A stretch of 64,000 bases of DNA from Pseudomonadota bacterium (GTDB lineage Bacteria; Pseudomonadota; Alphaproteobacteria; Rhizobiales; Aestuariivirgaceae), in NCBI GenBank assembly GCA_963205315.1, contig CAUJIO010000009.1:41715-105714 (forward strand), given 5' to 3'. Numbering within the stretch: position 1 is the first letter of the stretch; the number at the start of each line of letters is the position of its first letter. Positions 36,586 to 45,245 of this stretch are shown here, piece by piece. A program made the position numbers and the translations under genes. The notes beneath the pieces were generated by a model. That model searched no databases and was not told the DNA's origin. It worked only from the letters and a program-made list of their open reading frames with translations.

Positions 36586-36818
36586 TTGCGTCTGATCCAG
36601 AATATGAAGGCGGGGCCATCGCGCGTCTGGTCTAGAAGCGCATGTCCCTGCTCGTTGCAGAAGTGGGGCATGTCTATTGCGGACATGGGGTCCGTGGCAA
36701 TAACCTTCAGAACGTGACCGGGTTGAAGCGTCTCCAGGCGCTTGCGAGCCTTCAGCACCGGAAGCGGGCAGAGCAGTCCCGACAGGTCGATCTCGCTTTC
36801 GGAATGATTTTCAGACAT
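36582..36818 (-). CDS. TusA/SirA-like sulfurtransferase-family protein
   Basis: A 78-residue protein with DLSGLLCPLPVLKARKRL, the CPxP motif of TusA-like sulfur carriers, then IATDPMSAIDMPHFC. E. coli TusA relays sulfur to tRNA thiolation; many homologues serve other sulfur or selenium routes. ATG 36818. It is coupled by ATGA to the dimethylargininase-like gene, a pairing with no obvious logic, and faces the MOSC gene, 44 bases away, which also belongs to sulfur/molybdenum biochemistry. Confidence 0.85.
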   Translation of the reverse strand: MSENHSESEIDLSGLLCPLPVLKARKRLETLQPGHVLKVIATDPMSAIDMPHFCNEQGHALLDQTRDGPAFIFWIRRK

Positions 36819-36861
36819 GGCCGGGCTAGAGATTAACATCGATCAGCGAGGAGTTACACAC

Positions 36862-37446
36862 TTGTCAGAACTTCTGGAGAAGCTGCCATTTCAGGGCGAG
36901 GCGGTCAGCCTGCTCGTCAATCCCGATCGCGAGACAGGCCTGGAGAAGCAGCCGGTGGAAGAAGTAAAGCTTCTGTTTACCGGCATCGCGGGCGATTGCC
37001 ACGGAGGACTTACCCGCAGTTCGGACAGCCGCATGCTGAAGCAGTACCGGCGCGGCACGACGGTCCGGAATGCCCGGCAGGTATCCATCCTCTCCGTCGA
37101 GGAACTCGAAGACATCGCCACGTCCATGGGCATACCGCAAGTCAAGCCCGAATGGGTGGGCGCCAACCTGGTGACGCGCGGCATTCCCGATCTGACACTT
37201 CTACCTCCGTCCAGCCGCCTGCAATTTCCGTCCGGCGCCATGATTGCGATTGACATCGAAAATGTACCCTGCCGCTATCCGGCCGCGCTGATCGACAAAT
37301 ACCATCCCGACCCCAAGACAGGTTTCGTCAAGTCGGCCAAAAACAAGCGCGGCCTAGTTGGATGGATCGAGGCAGAAGGCGTGGTGCGGTGCGGTGACGC
37401 CATTACCATCTGGATTCCGCCACAGCGGATCTATCCCCACGCATGA
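36862..37446 (+). CDS. MOSC domain protein
   Basis: A 194-residue protein whose MOSC domain includes SILSVEELEDIA, the WVGANLVTRGIPDLTLLPPSSRLQF region and a C-terminal GDAI motif. MOSC domains are found in molybdenum cofactor sulfurases and related enzymes. I chose TTG 36862 because AGGAG sits eight bases upstream. The ATG at 36817 would overlap the start of the divergent TusA-like gene and lacks a ribosome site. It overlaps mobA as ATGA, which supports a molybdenum-cofactor link. Confidence 0.85.
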   Translation: MSELLEKLPFQGEAVSLLVNPDRETGLEKQPVEEVKLLFTGIAGDCHGGLTRSSDSRMLKQYRRGTTVRNARQVSILSVEELEDIATSMGIPQVKPEWVGANLVTRGIPDLTLLPPSSRLQFPSGAMIAIDIENVPCRYPAALIDKYHPDPKTGFVKSAKNKRGLVGWIEAEGVVRCGDAITIWIPPQRIYPHA

Positions 37447-38036
37447 GGATTGCCGCTGTCATCGTTGCCGGTGGCCGCTCCTCGCGCATGGGACAGGAAA
37501 AGGCCTTCACAATGCTGGCTGGAAGGACTCTGCTTGAGCACGTCGTGGGACGCCTCGCCCCGCAAGTGAATGAGATCGTCATCAATGCCAACGGCGATGC
37601 GAGCCGGTTTTCGGCTACAGGCCTCATGGTCATCCCAGACGTATCACATGATATCGCGACACCGCTTGCCGGACTGCGGGCGGCGCTGAGATTTGCCAGA
37701 CATCACGCGTTTGATGGCGTTCTTACCGTGCCCTCGGACGCTCCCTTTCTTCCGTCCGATCTCGCCACTCGCCTGTCCGCCGCGAACTCCAACGCGGCGA
37801 TCGCTTCTTCTGGAGGACAGGTTCATTTCCTCACCGGCGTGTGGTCGCACCTCCTCCTGGATCGGCTCGAAAAGGCGATGGACGTGGAGAAATTGGTGCG
37901 GGTCAAGGACTGGGCCGCTGTCTGCCAGGCCACCATCGTCGACTGGCCGGCAGAACCATATGATCCGTTCTTCAATGTCAACACGCCCGAGGAGCTTGCA
38001 GAGGCAGGGCATATCGCGGCAGAGTTCAACCCATGA
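37443..38036 (+). CDS. mobA: molybdenum cofactor guanylyltransferase
   Basis: Joins GMP from GTP to molybdopterin to make the guanine dinucleotide form of the cofactor. The 197-residue protein starts AAVIVAGGRSSRMGQEKAF, the nucleotidyltransferase loop, and later has VPSDAPFLPSDLA, which carries the metal-binding Asp, and DPFFNVNTPEELAEA near the end. ATG 37443 overlaps the MOSC stop (ATGA), and its stop overlaps mobB (ATGA). Confidence 0.93.
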   Translation: MRIAAVIVAGGRSSRMGQEKAFTMLAGRTLLEHVVGRLAPQVNEIVINANGDASRFSATGLMVIPDVSHDIATPLAGLRAALRFARHHAFDGVLTVPSDAPFLPSDLATRLSAANSNAAIASSGGQVHFLTGVWSHLLLDRLEKAMDVEKLVRVKDWAAVCQATIVDWPAEPYDPFFNVNTPEELAEAGHIAAEFNP

Positions 38037-38533
38037 ACAAGGTTATCGGCGTCGCTGGGTTCAAGAATGCGGGTAAGACGACGCTGGTCGAAAGGCTGGT
38101 CACGGAGCTGACGTCTCGCGGCTGGAGGATTTCGACCGTCAAGCACGCGCATCATTCTTTCGACATTGATCATGAGGGCCGCGACAGCTTCCGCCATCGC
38201 AAGGCGGGGGCTACGGAAGTAGCGGTCGTCTCGCGGCATCGCTGGGCGATCATTCACGAAATGCGTGAAGAGGACGAACCTCCGCTTGATGACATCCTCG
38301 CGAAACTGGCGCCATGTGACCTGGTTATCGTCGAGGGCTACAAGCGCGATACGCATGACAAGATCGAAGTCCGGAATGTCGATCTCGATCATCCGAAATT
38401 GGCGGGCGAGGATTCGACAGTGGTGGCCATCGCCGCAAATGGACCGATTGCAGATTGCCCGGTTCCATGTTTCGACCGCGATGATGTGTCAAATCTCGCC
38501 AGCTTCATCGAGCGCCACATGGTGTTGAAATGA
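38033..38533 (+). CDS. mobB: molybdopterin-guanine dinucleotide biosynthesis adaptor MobB
   Basis: A P-loop GTP-binding protein that assists MobA. The 166-residue protein starts KVIGVAGFKNAGKTTLVERL (Walker A GFKNAGKT near residue 9), then KHAHHSFDIDHEGRDSFRHRKAGA and VIVEGYKRD, all typical of the family. ATG 38033 overlaps the mobA stop, and its stop overlaps the DUF924 gene as ATGA. No molybdoenzyme gene is in the window. Confidence 0.93.
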   Translation: MNKVIGVAGFKNAGKTTLVERLVTELTSRGWRISTVKHAHHSFDIDHEGRDSFRHRKAGATEVAVVSRHRWAIIHEMREEDEPPLDDILAKLAPCDLVIVEGYKRDTHDKIEVRNVDLDHPKLAGEDSTVVAIAANGPIADCPVPCFDRDDVSNLASFIERHMVLK

Positions 38534-39066
38534 CACCGCAAGACATCCTGAGTTTCTGGGAGGAGGCCGGGGAAACCCGCTGGTTCAACAAGAGCGCCGC
38601 CTTTGACGGCGCGCTCGGCATGCGATTTGGCGCCTTGCTTGGACCAGCCCGTGCCGGTACGTTCGATCACTGGGCAGATACGCCTGAGGGTGCACTTGGC
38701 CTGATCATCCTGCTCGATCAGGTGTCGCGGAACATATACCGGGGTAATCCACTGTCCTTTGCCGCCGATGGCCGCGCCCTGCGGCTGGCCAAGCAAGCCG
38801 TCGCCAGAGGTTATCACTGGAAAATGCCGGCACCGAGGGCGATGTGGCTGATCATGCCTTTTGAACATTCCGAAAATATCGATGATCAATGGCGCTGCGT
38901 CGCGCTGTTTCAGACGCTTGGGCTGCACGAGATGGTGTTTTGGGCCAAGGTGCATCTTGAGATCATCGCCCGCTTTGGCCGATTTCCGCACCGTAACGCG
39001 ATTCTGGGGCGGACATCGACGCCCGGGGAAATTGCCTTCCTGAAAGCCGGCGGTTTCTCAGGCTAG
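38530..39066 (+). CDS. DUF924 family protein
   Basis: A 178-residue, mostly helical, probably cytosolic protein. Family hallmarks are LDQVSRNIYRGNPLSFAAD near residue 65, PFEHSENIDDQ near 116 and FPHRNAILGRTSTPGE near 156. Function unknown. It is the last gene of the MOSC-mobA-mobB run by an ATGA overlap; co-transcription is likely, but a role in molybdenum cofactor synthesis is not implied by its family. Confidence 0.88.
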   Translation: MTPQDILSFWEEAGETRWFNKSAAFDGALGMRFGALLGPARAGTFDHWADTPEGALGLIILLDQVSRNIYRGNPLSFAADGRALRLAKQAVARGYHWKMPAPRAMWLIMPFEHSENIDDQWRCVALFQTLGLHEMVFWAKVHLEIIARFGRFPHRNAILGRTSTPGEIAFLKAGGFSG

Positions 39067-39169
39067 TGTCGGATTCCGCCCTGTCCCGGTCGTTCCGCCT
39101 CACGCCTGTTGAATTCCGCTCACTATTCTGCGCTCAATTCCAGTTCCCAGGCTTCTTGAGGGGTTTCCC

Positions 39170-41686
39170 ATGAAAACACATGCGCGCGTGGTCGTCATCG
39201 GCGGTGGCGTGGTCGGCGTCGGCACGCTCTACCATCTGGCCAAGAAGGGCTGGAGCGATGTCGTCCTGATCGAACGCAAGGAGCTGACCTCCGGGTCGAC
39301 CTGGCATGCCGCCGGTCTCCTGCCGCTGTTCAACATGTCCTACTCGGTCGGTCAGATTCACAAATATTCGGTCAAGCTCTATGGTGAACTGGAAGCCGAA
39401 ACGGGCCAACATGCCGGCCTGAGCAAGGTCTCCAACATTCGCCTCGCCCGCACACCGGACCGCTGGGACGAGTTCATGTATTACGCCGGCATCGCCGAAA
39501 CCATCGGCATCCGGGTGAACAAGCTTACGCCCGCCCAGGTGAAGGAGATCTGGCCGCTGTGCGAGACCGATGGCATCATCGGCGCTATCCAGCATCCCGA
39601 TGACGGCTACATTCAGCCGGCCGATCTCACACAAGCCATGGCCAAGGGAGCCCGCAGCCGGGGCGCCGAGATCTATCGCAACACGGTTGTCACCGGCATC
39701 GAACAGAAACCCAATGGCGAATGGGTGGTGAAGACCGATAAAGGCGACATCACGTGCGAACACGTCGTGTCGGCGAGCGGAAACTTCGCGCGCAAGACAG
39801 GCGCGATGGTGGGCCTCGATATTCCCGTGATTCCGGTTGAGCATCAGTATATCGTGACCGAGCCGCATCCGCTGATCAAGGAACGTCAAGCCAAGGGCCT
39901 GCCCGAGATGGGTGTTCTGCGCGAAGCAGATTCATCCTGGTACATGCGAGAAGAAAATGGCGGGTTGCTACTTGGACCTTACGAGCACGGTGCGCCCTGC
40001 TGCTACATGGACGGCCCATCGGACCAGAGCGAATACGAACTCTTCCAGGAAGATCTCGACCGGCTGGCGCCGCATATCGAGACGGCGATCGCACGTGTTC
40101 CCGCATTCGGCGAAGTCGGGATCAAGAAGGTCTACAATGGCGCTATCGCCTATACGCCGGATGGGTCGCCGATCATCGGCCCTGCCTGGGACAAGAAGAA
40201 TTTCTGGCTCAATGAGGGTCACTCCTTCGGTGTCACCGCCGCTGGCGGTGCGGGCTGGCAATTGGCCGAATGGATTGTCGAGGGCGAGCCGTCGATCGAC
40301 ATGATGGGCGTCGATCCCCGCCGCTTCGGGCCATATGCGACACGTGGCTACCTCAAGGCAAAGAACGAAGAAGCCTATGCAAACGTCTTTACGCCGCACT
40401 ATCCGGATGAAGAACGAGCCGCCGCGCGCCCGTTGAAGCGCACACCGTGCTACGACCGGATGAAGGATCTGGGTGCTGTGTTCGGGTCGGTCTACGGCTG
40501 GGAACGTCCGGGCTGGTTCGCGCCGAAGGACTATTCGCTGACCAAGGAAGAAATCAACAGCCCAGACGTGCTGACCAATCACAATTATGCTCCGCCTACG
40601 GATGATGGCCGAATCGTCGAGAAGTGGTCGTTCCGCCGTTCGAACTACTTCAAGATCGTCGGCGAGGAATGCCGCAATGTGATGAACAATGTCGCGCTCC
40701 AGGACATGTCGGCCTTCGCCAAGATGGAAGTGTCAGGACCGGGTGCACGCGAATGGCTGGAATCCATTCTGGCCAACAAGATTCCGAAGAAAATGGGCCG
40801 TGTTGCGCTCTGCCACATGCTGACGCCGCGCGGCGGTGTGCGGGCCGAATTCACGGTTTATGAATGGGCGCCGGGCAGGTTCTATCTTGTGTCGGCAGGC
40901 GCCTATGAGCGCCATGACCACGACTACCTGCGGAAGCTCTGCCCCACCGATGGCTCGGTGCGGCTCAACGCCATCACCACGCGTTTTGGCGTGCTGGTGC
41001 TGGCTGGCCCCAACAGCCGCAAGGTGCTGCAGAAGCTCACCGACGCGGACCTCTCGAACGAAGCTTTCCCATGGCTCTCCGGCAAGGAGATCAGCGTCGG
41101 CACCGCGACTGCTCACGCGCTGCGCGTCAACTTCGTGGGTGAATTGGGCTGGGAGTTCCATCATCCGATCGAACAGCAAGTGGCGCTGTTCGATCATCTG
41201 ATGGAGGCAGGCAAGGAATTTGGCATCCGCCCCTATGGCATCAAGGCCATGTCTTCGCTGTCGATCGAGAAGAGCTATCGGCTCGTGCCGCGCGAGCTTT
41301 CAATCGAGTATTCGGCATATGAGTCCGGGCTTGACCGTTTCGTTCATCCGGCCAAGGGGCCGTTCATCGGGCGTGACGCGCTGGTGGCTGCGAAAGAGAA
41401 AGGTCTCAACTGGAACTTCGTCACCATGGAAGTGCATGGCGTCACTGATACGGATTCGGATGCGCGCGGTTCAGAGCCGCTCTATGTCAATGGCCAGCTG
41501 ATTGGCCGTGCCACCAACGGCGGCTTCGGTTACCGGGTCAACAAGTCGCTGGCGTTGGGCATGGTGAAGCCTGAGCACTCCGCGATTGGCACCGAGCTCG
41601 AGATCAAGATCCTTGGCAAGCTGTTCAAGGCGACGATCATTCCGGAAAGCCCCTATGACCCTGACAACAAGGCCCTGCGGGCCTGA
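39170..41686 (+). CDS. dimethylglycine/sarcosine dehydrogenase-type flavoprotein
   Basis: An 838-residue two-part enzyme. The N-terminal FAD oxidoreductase domain (residues 5-385) begins VVVIGGGVVGVGTLYHLAKKG and carries GSTWHAAGLLP, where the His bears covalent FAD in dimethylglycine dehydrogenase. The C-terminal half (from about 470) is a GcvT-like folate-binding domain with AKMEVSGPGAREWLE and GELGWEFHHP. It oxidatively demethylates an N-methylated glycine and passes the carbon to tetrahydrofolate. The substrate could also be another N-methyl compound. GAGGGG precedes ATG 39170. It stands alone, with no betaine genes around. Confidence 0.85.
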   Translation: MKTHARVVVIGGGVVGVGTLYHLAKKGWSDVVLIERKELTSGSTWHAAGLLPLFNMSYSVGQIHKYSVKLYGELEAETGQHAGLSKVSNIRLARTPDRWDEFMYYAGIAETIGIRVNKLTPAQVKEIWPLCETDGIIGAIQHPDDGYIQPADLTQAMAKGARSRGAEIYRNTVVTGIEQKPNGEWVVKTDKGDITCEHVVSASGNFARKTGAMVGLDIPVIPVEHQYIVTEPHPLIKERQAKGLPEMGVLREADSSWYMREENGGLLLGPYEHGAPCCYMDGPSDQSEYELFQEDLDRLAPHIETAIARVPAFGEVGIKKVYNGAIAYTPDGSPIIGPAWDKKNFWLNEGHSFGVTAAGGAGWQLAEWIVEGEPSIDMMGVDPRRFGPYATRGYLKAKNEEAYANVFTPHYPDEERAAARPLKRTPCYDRMKDLGAVFGSVYGWERPGWFAPKDYSLTKEEINSPDVLTNHNYAPPTDDGRIVEKWSFRRSNYFKIVGEECRNVMNNVALQDMSAFAKMEVSGPGAREWLESILANKIPKKMGRVALCHMLTPRGGVRAEFTVYEWAPGRFYLVSAGAYERHDHDYLRKLCPTDGSVRLNAITTRFGVLVLAGPNSRKVLQKLTDADLSNEAFPWLSGKEISVGTATAHALRVNFVGELGWEFHHPIEQQVALFDHLMEAGKEFGIRPYGIKAMSSLSIEKSYRLVPRELSIEYSAYESGLDRFVHPAKGPFIGRDALVAAKEKGLNWNFVTMEVHGVTDTDSDARGSEPLYVNGQLIGRATNGGFGYRVNKSLALGMVKPEHSAIGTELEIKILGKLFKATIIPESPYDPDNKALRA

Positions 41687-41780
41687 TACAGTCCTGACAA
41701 AATGAAGATGGGCCCATGCGAATGTAAATGTTTGCGGGGACCTTTCTTTTGCTAGGCTGCGATCCGGGATTGGTGGGGCG

Positions 41781-42695
41781 ATGACGGCACAGCAGCAGAG
41801 CTACAAGACGGGCGTGATCTACGTCCTGATGGCGGAGTTCGGCTGGAGCTTGTCCGGCATCTTCGTGCGGTTGATGCCCGGCCTCGACGGCTGGCAAATC
41901 AATTGTTGGCGTGGCTTCTGGACCGGCGTGTTCTTGCTGGTCATTCTCGTCGCACTCTACGGCCGGGAGACGATTGCGAAATTCCGGCTCATTCCATGGG
42001 TCGCCCTCGTTGCCTCAGCAGGATTTTTCGCGGCTGGTTCAACACTCTACGTTACATCGCTGACGCTTGTGAGCACGGCCACCGTTTCGGTCATCGGCGC
42101 AACATCCCCAATCTTCGCCGGCCTGCTCAGTCCCTGGGTGACGGGTGAAAAGCCTGGGCTAACGGCCTGGCTATCAGCGGCACTGGCGCTCAGCGGCGTG
42201 AGCATCATCGCGTGGGAACAACTCAGCGTCGGCAATTTGATCGGCATCATCATCTGCGTCGGTGTTCCCATATCCTTTGCCGGCCAGACCCTGTCACTCA
42301 GGCGATACCGCAATATCGATATGGTTCCGGCAATCTGCGTTGGCGGATTTCTGTCGTTCTTTGCCGCCGGCCTGTTGGGTTTTACCGCTGGCCACGCTGC
42401 AGGCGGATTCGAAGTGAGTCTTCGTAATGTGTCATTGCTATGCGCTATGGGACTTCTCCAACTTGCCGTCCCGTTGCTGTTTTACGCGCGCGGTGCACGT
42501 TCCGTGCCCGCGGTGACGCTGACGCTGATCGTCATGCTCGATGCTGTCTTGAATCCGCTGTGGCCGTGGCTGGTGCTGGGAGAGACGCCGAGCCAGTCCG
42601 ATTTCATTGGCGGCTCGATCATCATCGGCGCTGTGATGATCTCCATCTTCGGCGGCCGCTGGATTGGGCGGGGCGCCAGGGCCGCCGCCGGATGA
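41781..42695 (+). CDS. EamA/DMT-family transporter
   Basis: A 304-residue inner-membrane protein with about ten helices and a double EamA layout. Features include AGSTLYVTSLTLVSTATVSVIGATSPIFAGLLSPWVTGE and, in the second repeat, SVPAVTLTLIVMLDAVLNPLWPWLVLGETPS. Substrate unknown. It follows the dehydrogenase after 94 bases and overlaps the next transporter gene by ATGA. The pair could form a heteromeric exporter, but two separate transporters are equally possible. Confidence 0.87.
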   Translation: MTAQQQSYKTGVIYVLMAEFGWSLSGIFVRLMPGLDGWQINCWRGFWTGVFLLVILVALYGRETIAKFRLIPWVALVASAGFFAAGSTLYVTSLTLVSTATVSVIGATSPIFAGLLSPWVTGEKPGLTAWLSAALALSGVSIIAWEQLSVGNLIGIIICVGVPISFAGQTLSLRRYRNIDMVPAICVGGFLSFFAAGLLGFTAGHAAGGFEVSLRNVSLLCAMGLLQLAVPLLFYARGARSVPAVTLTLIVMLDAVLNPLWPWLVLGETPSQSDFIGGSIIIGAVMISIFGGRWIGRGARAAAG

Positions 42696-43576
42696 GAAAG
42701 TCCACAGCAACCCTCGTCGGCTTTACCGCAGTCCTGATGTGGGCTGTGTTGGCACTCATGTCGGCCGCGAGCGGCAATGTTCCGCCGTTCCAGTTGGCGG
42801 CGATGACCTTTTTCATTGGTGGCATGATCGGTGCCATCACGTGGCCCTTCCGGCCACAGGCATTAGCCGCTTTGCGGCAGGATTGGCGTGTTTGGCTCCT
42901 CGGGGTCGGTGGGCTATTCGGCTATCACTTTGTCTATTTCTCCGCGATCCGCACGGCGCCTCCCGTCGAAGTCAGCTTGATTGCCTATCTTTGGCCGCTG
43001 TTTCTGGTATTGTTCTCCGCCTTGTTGCCGGGAGAGAAACTCAAACTCCATCATCTTGCCGGCGTCGTTCTCGGTTTTGCCGGTGCACTGCTGGTCATCA
43101 CCAAGGGCCAGCATCTCGGGCTCAAGAACGGTTTCAGCTTCGGCCACGGCCTGGCGCTTGCCTGTGCGGTCATCTGGGCAGGCTATTCGGTTCTGTCGCG
43201 ACGCTATGGCAACGTCTCGACCGATGTCGTCGCCGGCTTTTGTCTCGTCACGTCCGTGCTCTCCGCGATATCGCATTGGCTCTTCGAGGAGACGGTCTGG
43301 CCGCAGGATATGACGCAGTGGCTGGCGGTTTCAGGGCTTGGCCTCCTTCCCGTGGGTGCCGCCTTCTACACATGGGACTTTGGCGTAAAGCGTGGGGACA
43401 TCATGGTACTGGGATCGTCATCCTATGCCGCCCCCTTGTTATCGACTCTCGTGCTCGTGCTGACGGGATTCGCGGCGCTTCACTGGTCGGTCTTTGCCGC
43501 ATGCCTTTTGATTACCGCTGGCGCTGTTGTCGCCGCGAAGGACATGCTGTTTCGACGGAAACCAAAAACTATTTGA
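42692..43576 (+). CDS. YddG-like DMT exporter (aromatic amino acid type)
   Basis: A 294-residue, ten-helix EamA protein resembling the YddG branch, which exports aromatic amino acids, paraquat and other compounds. Typical parts are GLFGYHFVYFSAIRTAPPVEVSLIAYLWPLFLVL and AFYTWDFGVKRGDIMVLGSSSYAAPLLSTL. ATG 42692 overlaps the previous stop as ATGA. The 3' end overlaps convergent gloB by eight bases. Confidence 0.85.
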   Translation: MRKSTATLVGFTAVLMWAVLALMSAASGNVPPFQLAAMTFFIGGMIGAITWPFRPQALAALRQDWRVWLLGVGGLFGYHFVYFSAIRTAPPVEVSLIAYLWPLFLVLFSALLPGEKLKLHHLAGVVLGFAGALLVITKGQHLGLKNGFSFGHGLALACAVIWAGYSVLSRRYGNVSTDVVAGFCLVTSVLSAISHWLFEETVWPQDMTQWLAVSGLGLLPVGAAFYTWDFGVKRGDIMVLGSSSYAAPLLSTLVLVLTGFAALHWSVFAACLLITAGAVVAAKDMLFRRKPKTI

Positions 43577-44342
43577 AGCTGTCTTTCCGCCGGCGCAGTT
43601 CGGCAAAGACTTCGGAATCGCTGGCGGTTGCGAGGTTGAGATTGCGGCGAATCTCCGCACTGTCGGTCCTGAGAAAGGGATTGGCCTTGAGTTCCTCGCC
43701 AATGGTCGAGGGGCAAGTCATTTTGCCTTCCTGCCGCAAGGTGGAAACCACTGCTGCGCGCTGCTGCAGCATCCGGTTCATCGGTTCAACAGACAGCGCA
43801 AAGCGCGCGTTGGCCTGAGTGTATTCGTGGCCACAATAGACATAGGTTGACGGCGATAGCGTCTTGAACTGGTTCACCGAATGGTACATCTGGTCAAGTG
43901 TTCCCTCGAACACCCGGCCGCAGCCCAGCGAGAAAAGGGTATCTCCAGCGAACAGGGAATACTCGGCTGGAATATGATAGGCGATGTGTCCCGCTGTGTG
44001 ACCGGGGCAGTCGAAGACCTTCACGTCGCGCCCGGCCCAAGTAAATGTCTCACCGCCCGACACTTGCTTGCGAATTCCCGGAATGCGGTCCGCTTCGGCT
44101 TTTGGGCCGATGATGATGCAACCGAACTGGTCCTTCAGCGACTGATTGCCTTCGACGTGATCGCCATGGTGATGGGTCGTAAAAATGTGGGTCAGTTGCC
44201 AACCGCGCTTCTTCAGCTGCTTTTCAATCTCGGCCGCATCCGGCGCATCGATGGAGGCTGTGGCGCCGGACTTGTGATCATGGACGAGTAATCCGTAGTT
44301 ATCCGTTCGGCAGATAAACTGATGCATTTCGAGATGGGACAT
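43569..44342 (-). CDS. gloB: hydroxyacylglutathione hydrolase (glyoxalase II)
   Basis: Hydrolyses S-lactoylglutathione, the second step of methylglyoxal detoxification. The 257-residue metallo-beta-lactamase-fold protein has THHHGDH at 56-62, CPGHTAGH near 112, GDTLFSLGCGR near 133, and CGHEYTQANARFA near 170. The last part contains the glutathione-binding extension of the family. ATG 44342 is divergent from the methyltransferase gene. Confidence 0.95.
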   Translation of the reverse strand: MSHLEMHQFICRTDNYGLLVHDHKSGATASIDAPDAAEIEKQLKKRGWQLTHIFTTHHHGDHVEGNQSLKDQFGCIIIGPKAEADRIPGIRKQVSGGETFTWAGRDVKVFDCPGHTAGHIAYHIPAEYSLFAGDTLFSLGCGRVFEGTLDQMYHSVNQFKTLSPSTYVYCGHEYTQANARFALSVEPMNRMLQQRAAVVSTLRQEGKMTCPSTIGEELKANPFLRTDSAEIRRNLNLATASDSEVFAELRRRKDSFK

Positions 44343-44408
44343 GGTCGGACTCGCGCCTGCGGTGTTTTCGGATGAAGTGTTTACCGGAGACCGGTATCAT
44401 GAGTTGTA

Positions 44409-45152
44409 ATGGATATCGTCGATTTAAGCGAATTCTACGCGAGCCGCCTCGGCATCGTCACCCGTCGCGCCCTGTCGGCGCGGCTAAAGCCCATGCTGAC
44501 GGGATTGGGCGGTGCGAAGGTTGCGGGCCTCGGCTACGCCGTACCGTTTCTTGCCGACTGTGTCACGGATGCCGAGGCCGAGTTCGCCTTCATGCTGGCT
44601 CGCCAAGGCGTTTTCGGCTGGCCAGACGGTGCCGCCGTACGCTCGGCGCTGGTCGATGAATGTGAACTGCCGCTGCTCGAGAGCGCCATCGACGTCGCCC
44701 TCATTGTCCATGGCCTTGAATTTTCTGATGCTCCTGCCGAGATGCTGAAGGAAATATGGCGGGTATTGGCGCCTCAGGGCCGGCTCATTCTCGTTGTTCC
44801 CAATCGCCGCGGTGTGTGGGCCCGCTTCGATAGCTCACCTTTCGGCCATGGCCAGCCGTTTTCCCGGCCGCAAATTGCATCGCTTCTGCGCGAAAGCCGG
44901 TTCTCGATCACCTCCTGGTCACATGCGCTTTACTTTCCTCCCTCCCGGCGCACGGCCGTTCTCTCGGCAGCCAGGTTTCTCGAGACTTCCGGTGCAACTC
45001 TGATGCCGGCAGTTTCCGGTGTTCTGATCGTCGAAGCCGTGAAACAGGTCTATGCGACCACATCCGGAAAGCGGGTAAGGCGGAATGTACTGCGCGGCCG
45101 CCCTGCCTTGCTGCCACTGCCATCGCGATTTGATGGTCCCAGTGATCCATAG
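44409..45152 (+). CDS. class I SAM-dependent methyltransferase
   Basis: A 247-residue protein with a methyltransferase fold, recognised from GAKVAGLGYAVPFL (SAM loop, less canonical than GxGxG), the ALIVHGLEFSDAPAEMLKEIWRVLAPQGRLILVVPNRRG central segment, and GHGQPFSRPQIASLLRESRF. Substrate unknown. A methyltransferase divergent from gloB is common in Hyphomicrobiales, and the two may share a control region. It ends 30 bases before the first possible start of the chorismate mutase. Confidence 0.85.
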   Translation: MDIVDLSEFYASRLGIVTRRALSARLKPMLTGLGGAKVAGLGYAVPFLADCVTDAEAEFAFMLARQGVFGWPDGAAVRSALVDECELPLLESAIDVALIVHGLEFSDAPAEMLKEIWRVLAPQGRLILVVPNRRGVWARFDSSPFGHGQPFSRPQIASLLRESRFSITSWSHALYFPPSRRTAVLSAARFLETSGATLMPAVSGVLIVEAVKQVYATTSGKRVRRNVLRGRPALLPLPSRFDGPSDP

Positions 45153-45245
45153 GATATATTTGCATTTTCCGGTGCCCAGCCTATGAATAGCCCGCCTAAC
45201 CGGGTGTCGAACCCGGTCGAGGCGAATACTCAGAGTTCCTGCACC

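Noticed and set aside
39134..39889. 251-codon open frame antisense to the dehydrogenase gene
   Set aside because: Mirror of a well-supported flavoprotein gene; composition looks non-protein.
41687..41780. Promoter or small RNA between the dehydrogenase and the DMT gene
   Set aside because: The best TTGCGG/TAGGCT pair has a 15-base spacer and no stable structure was seen.
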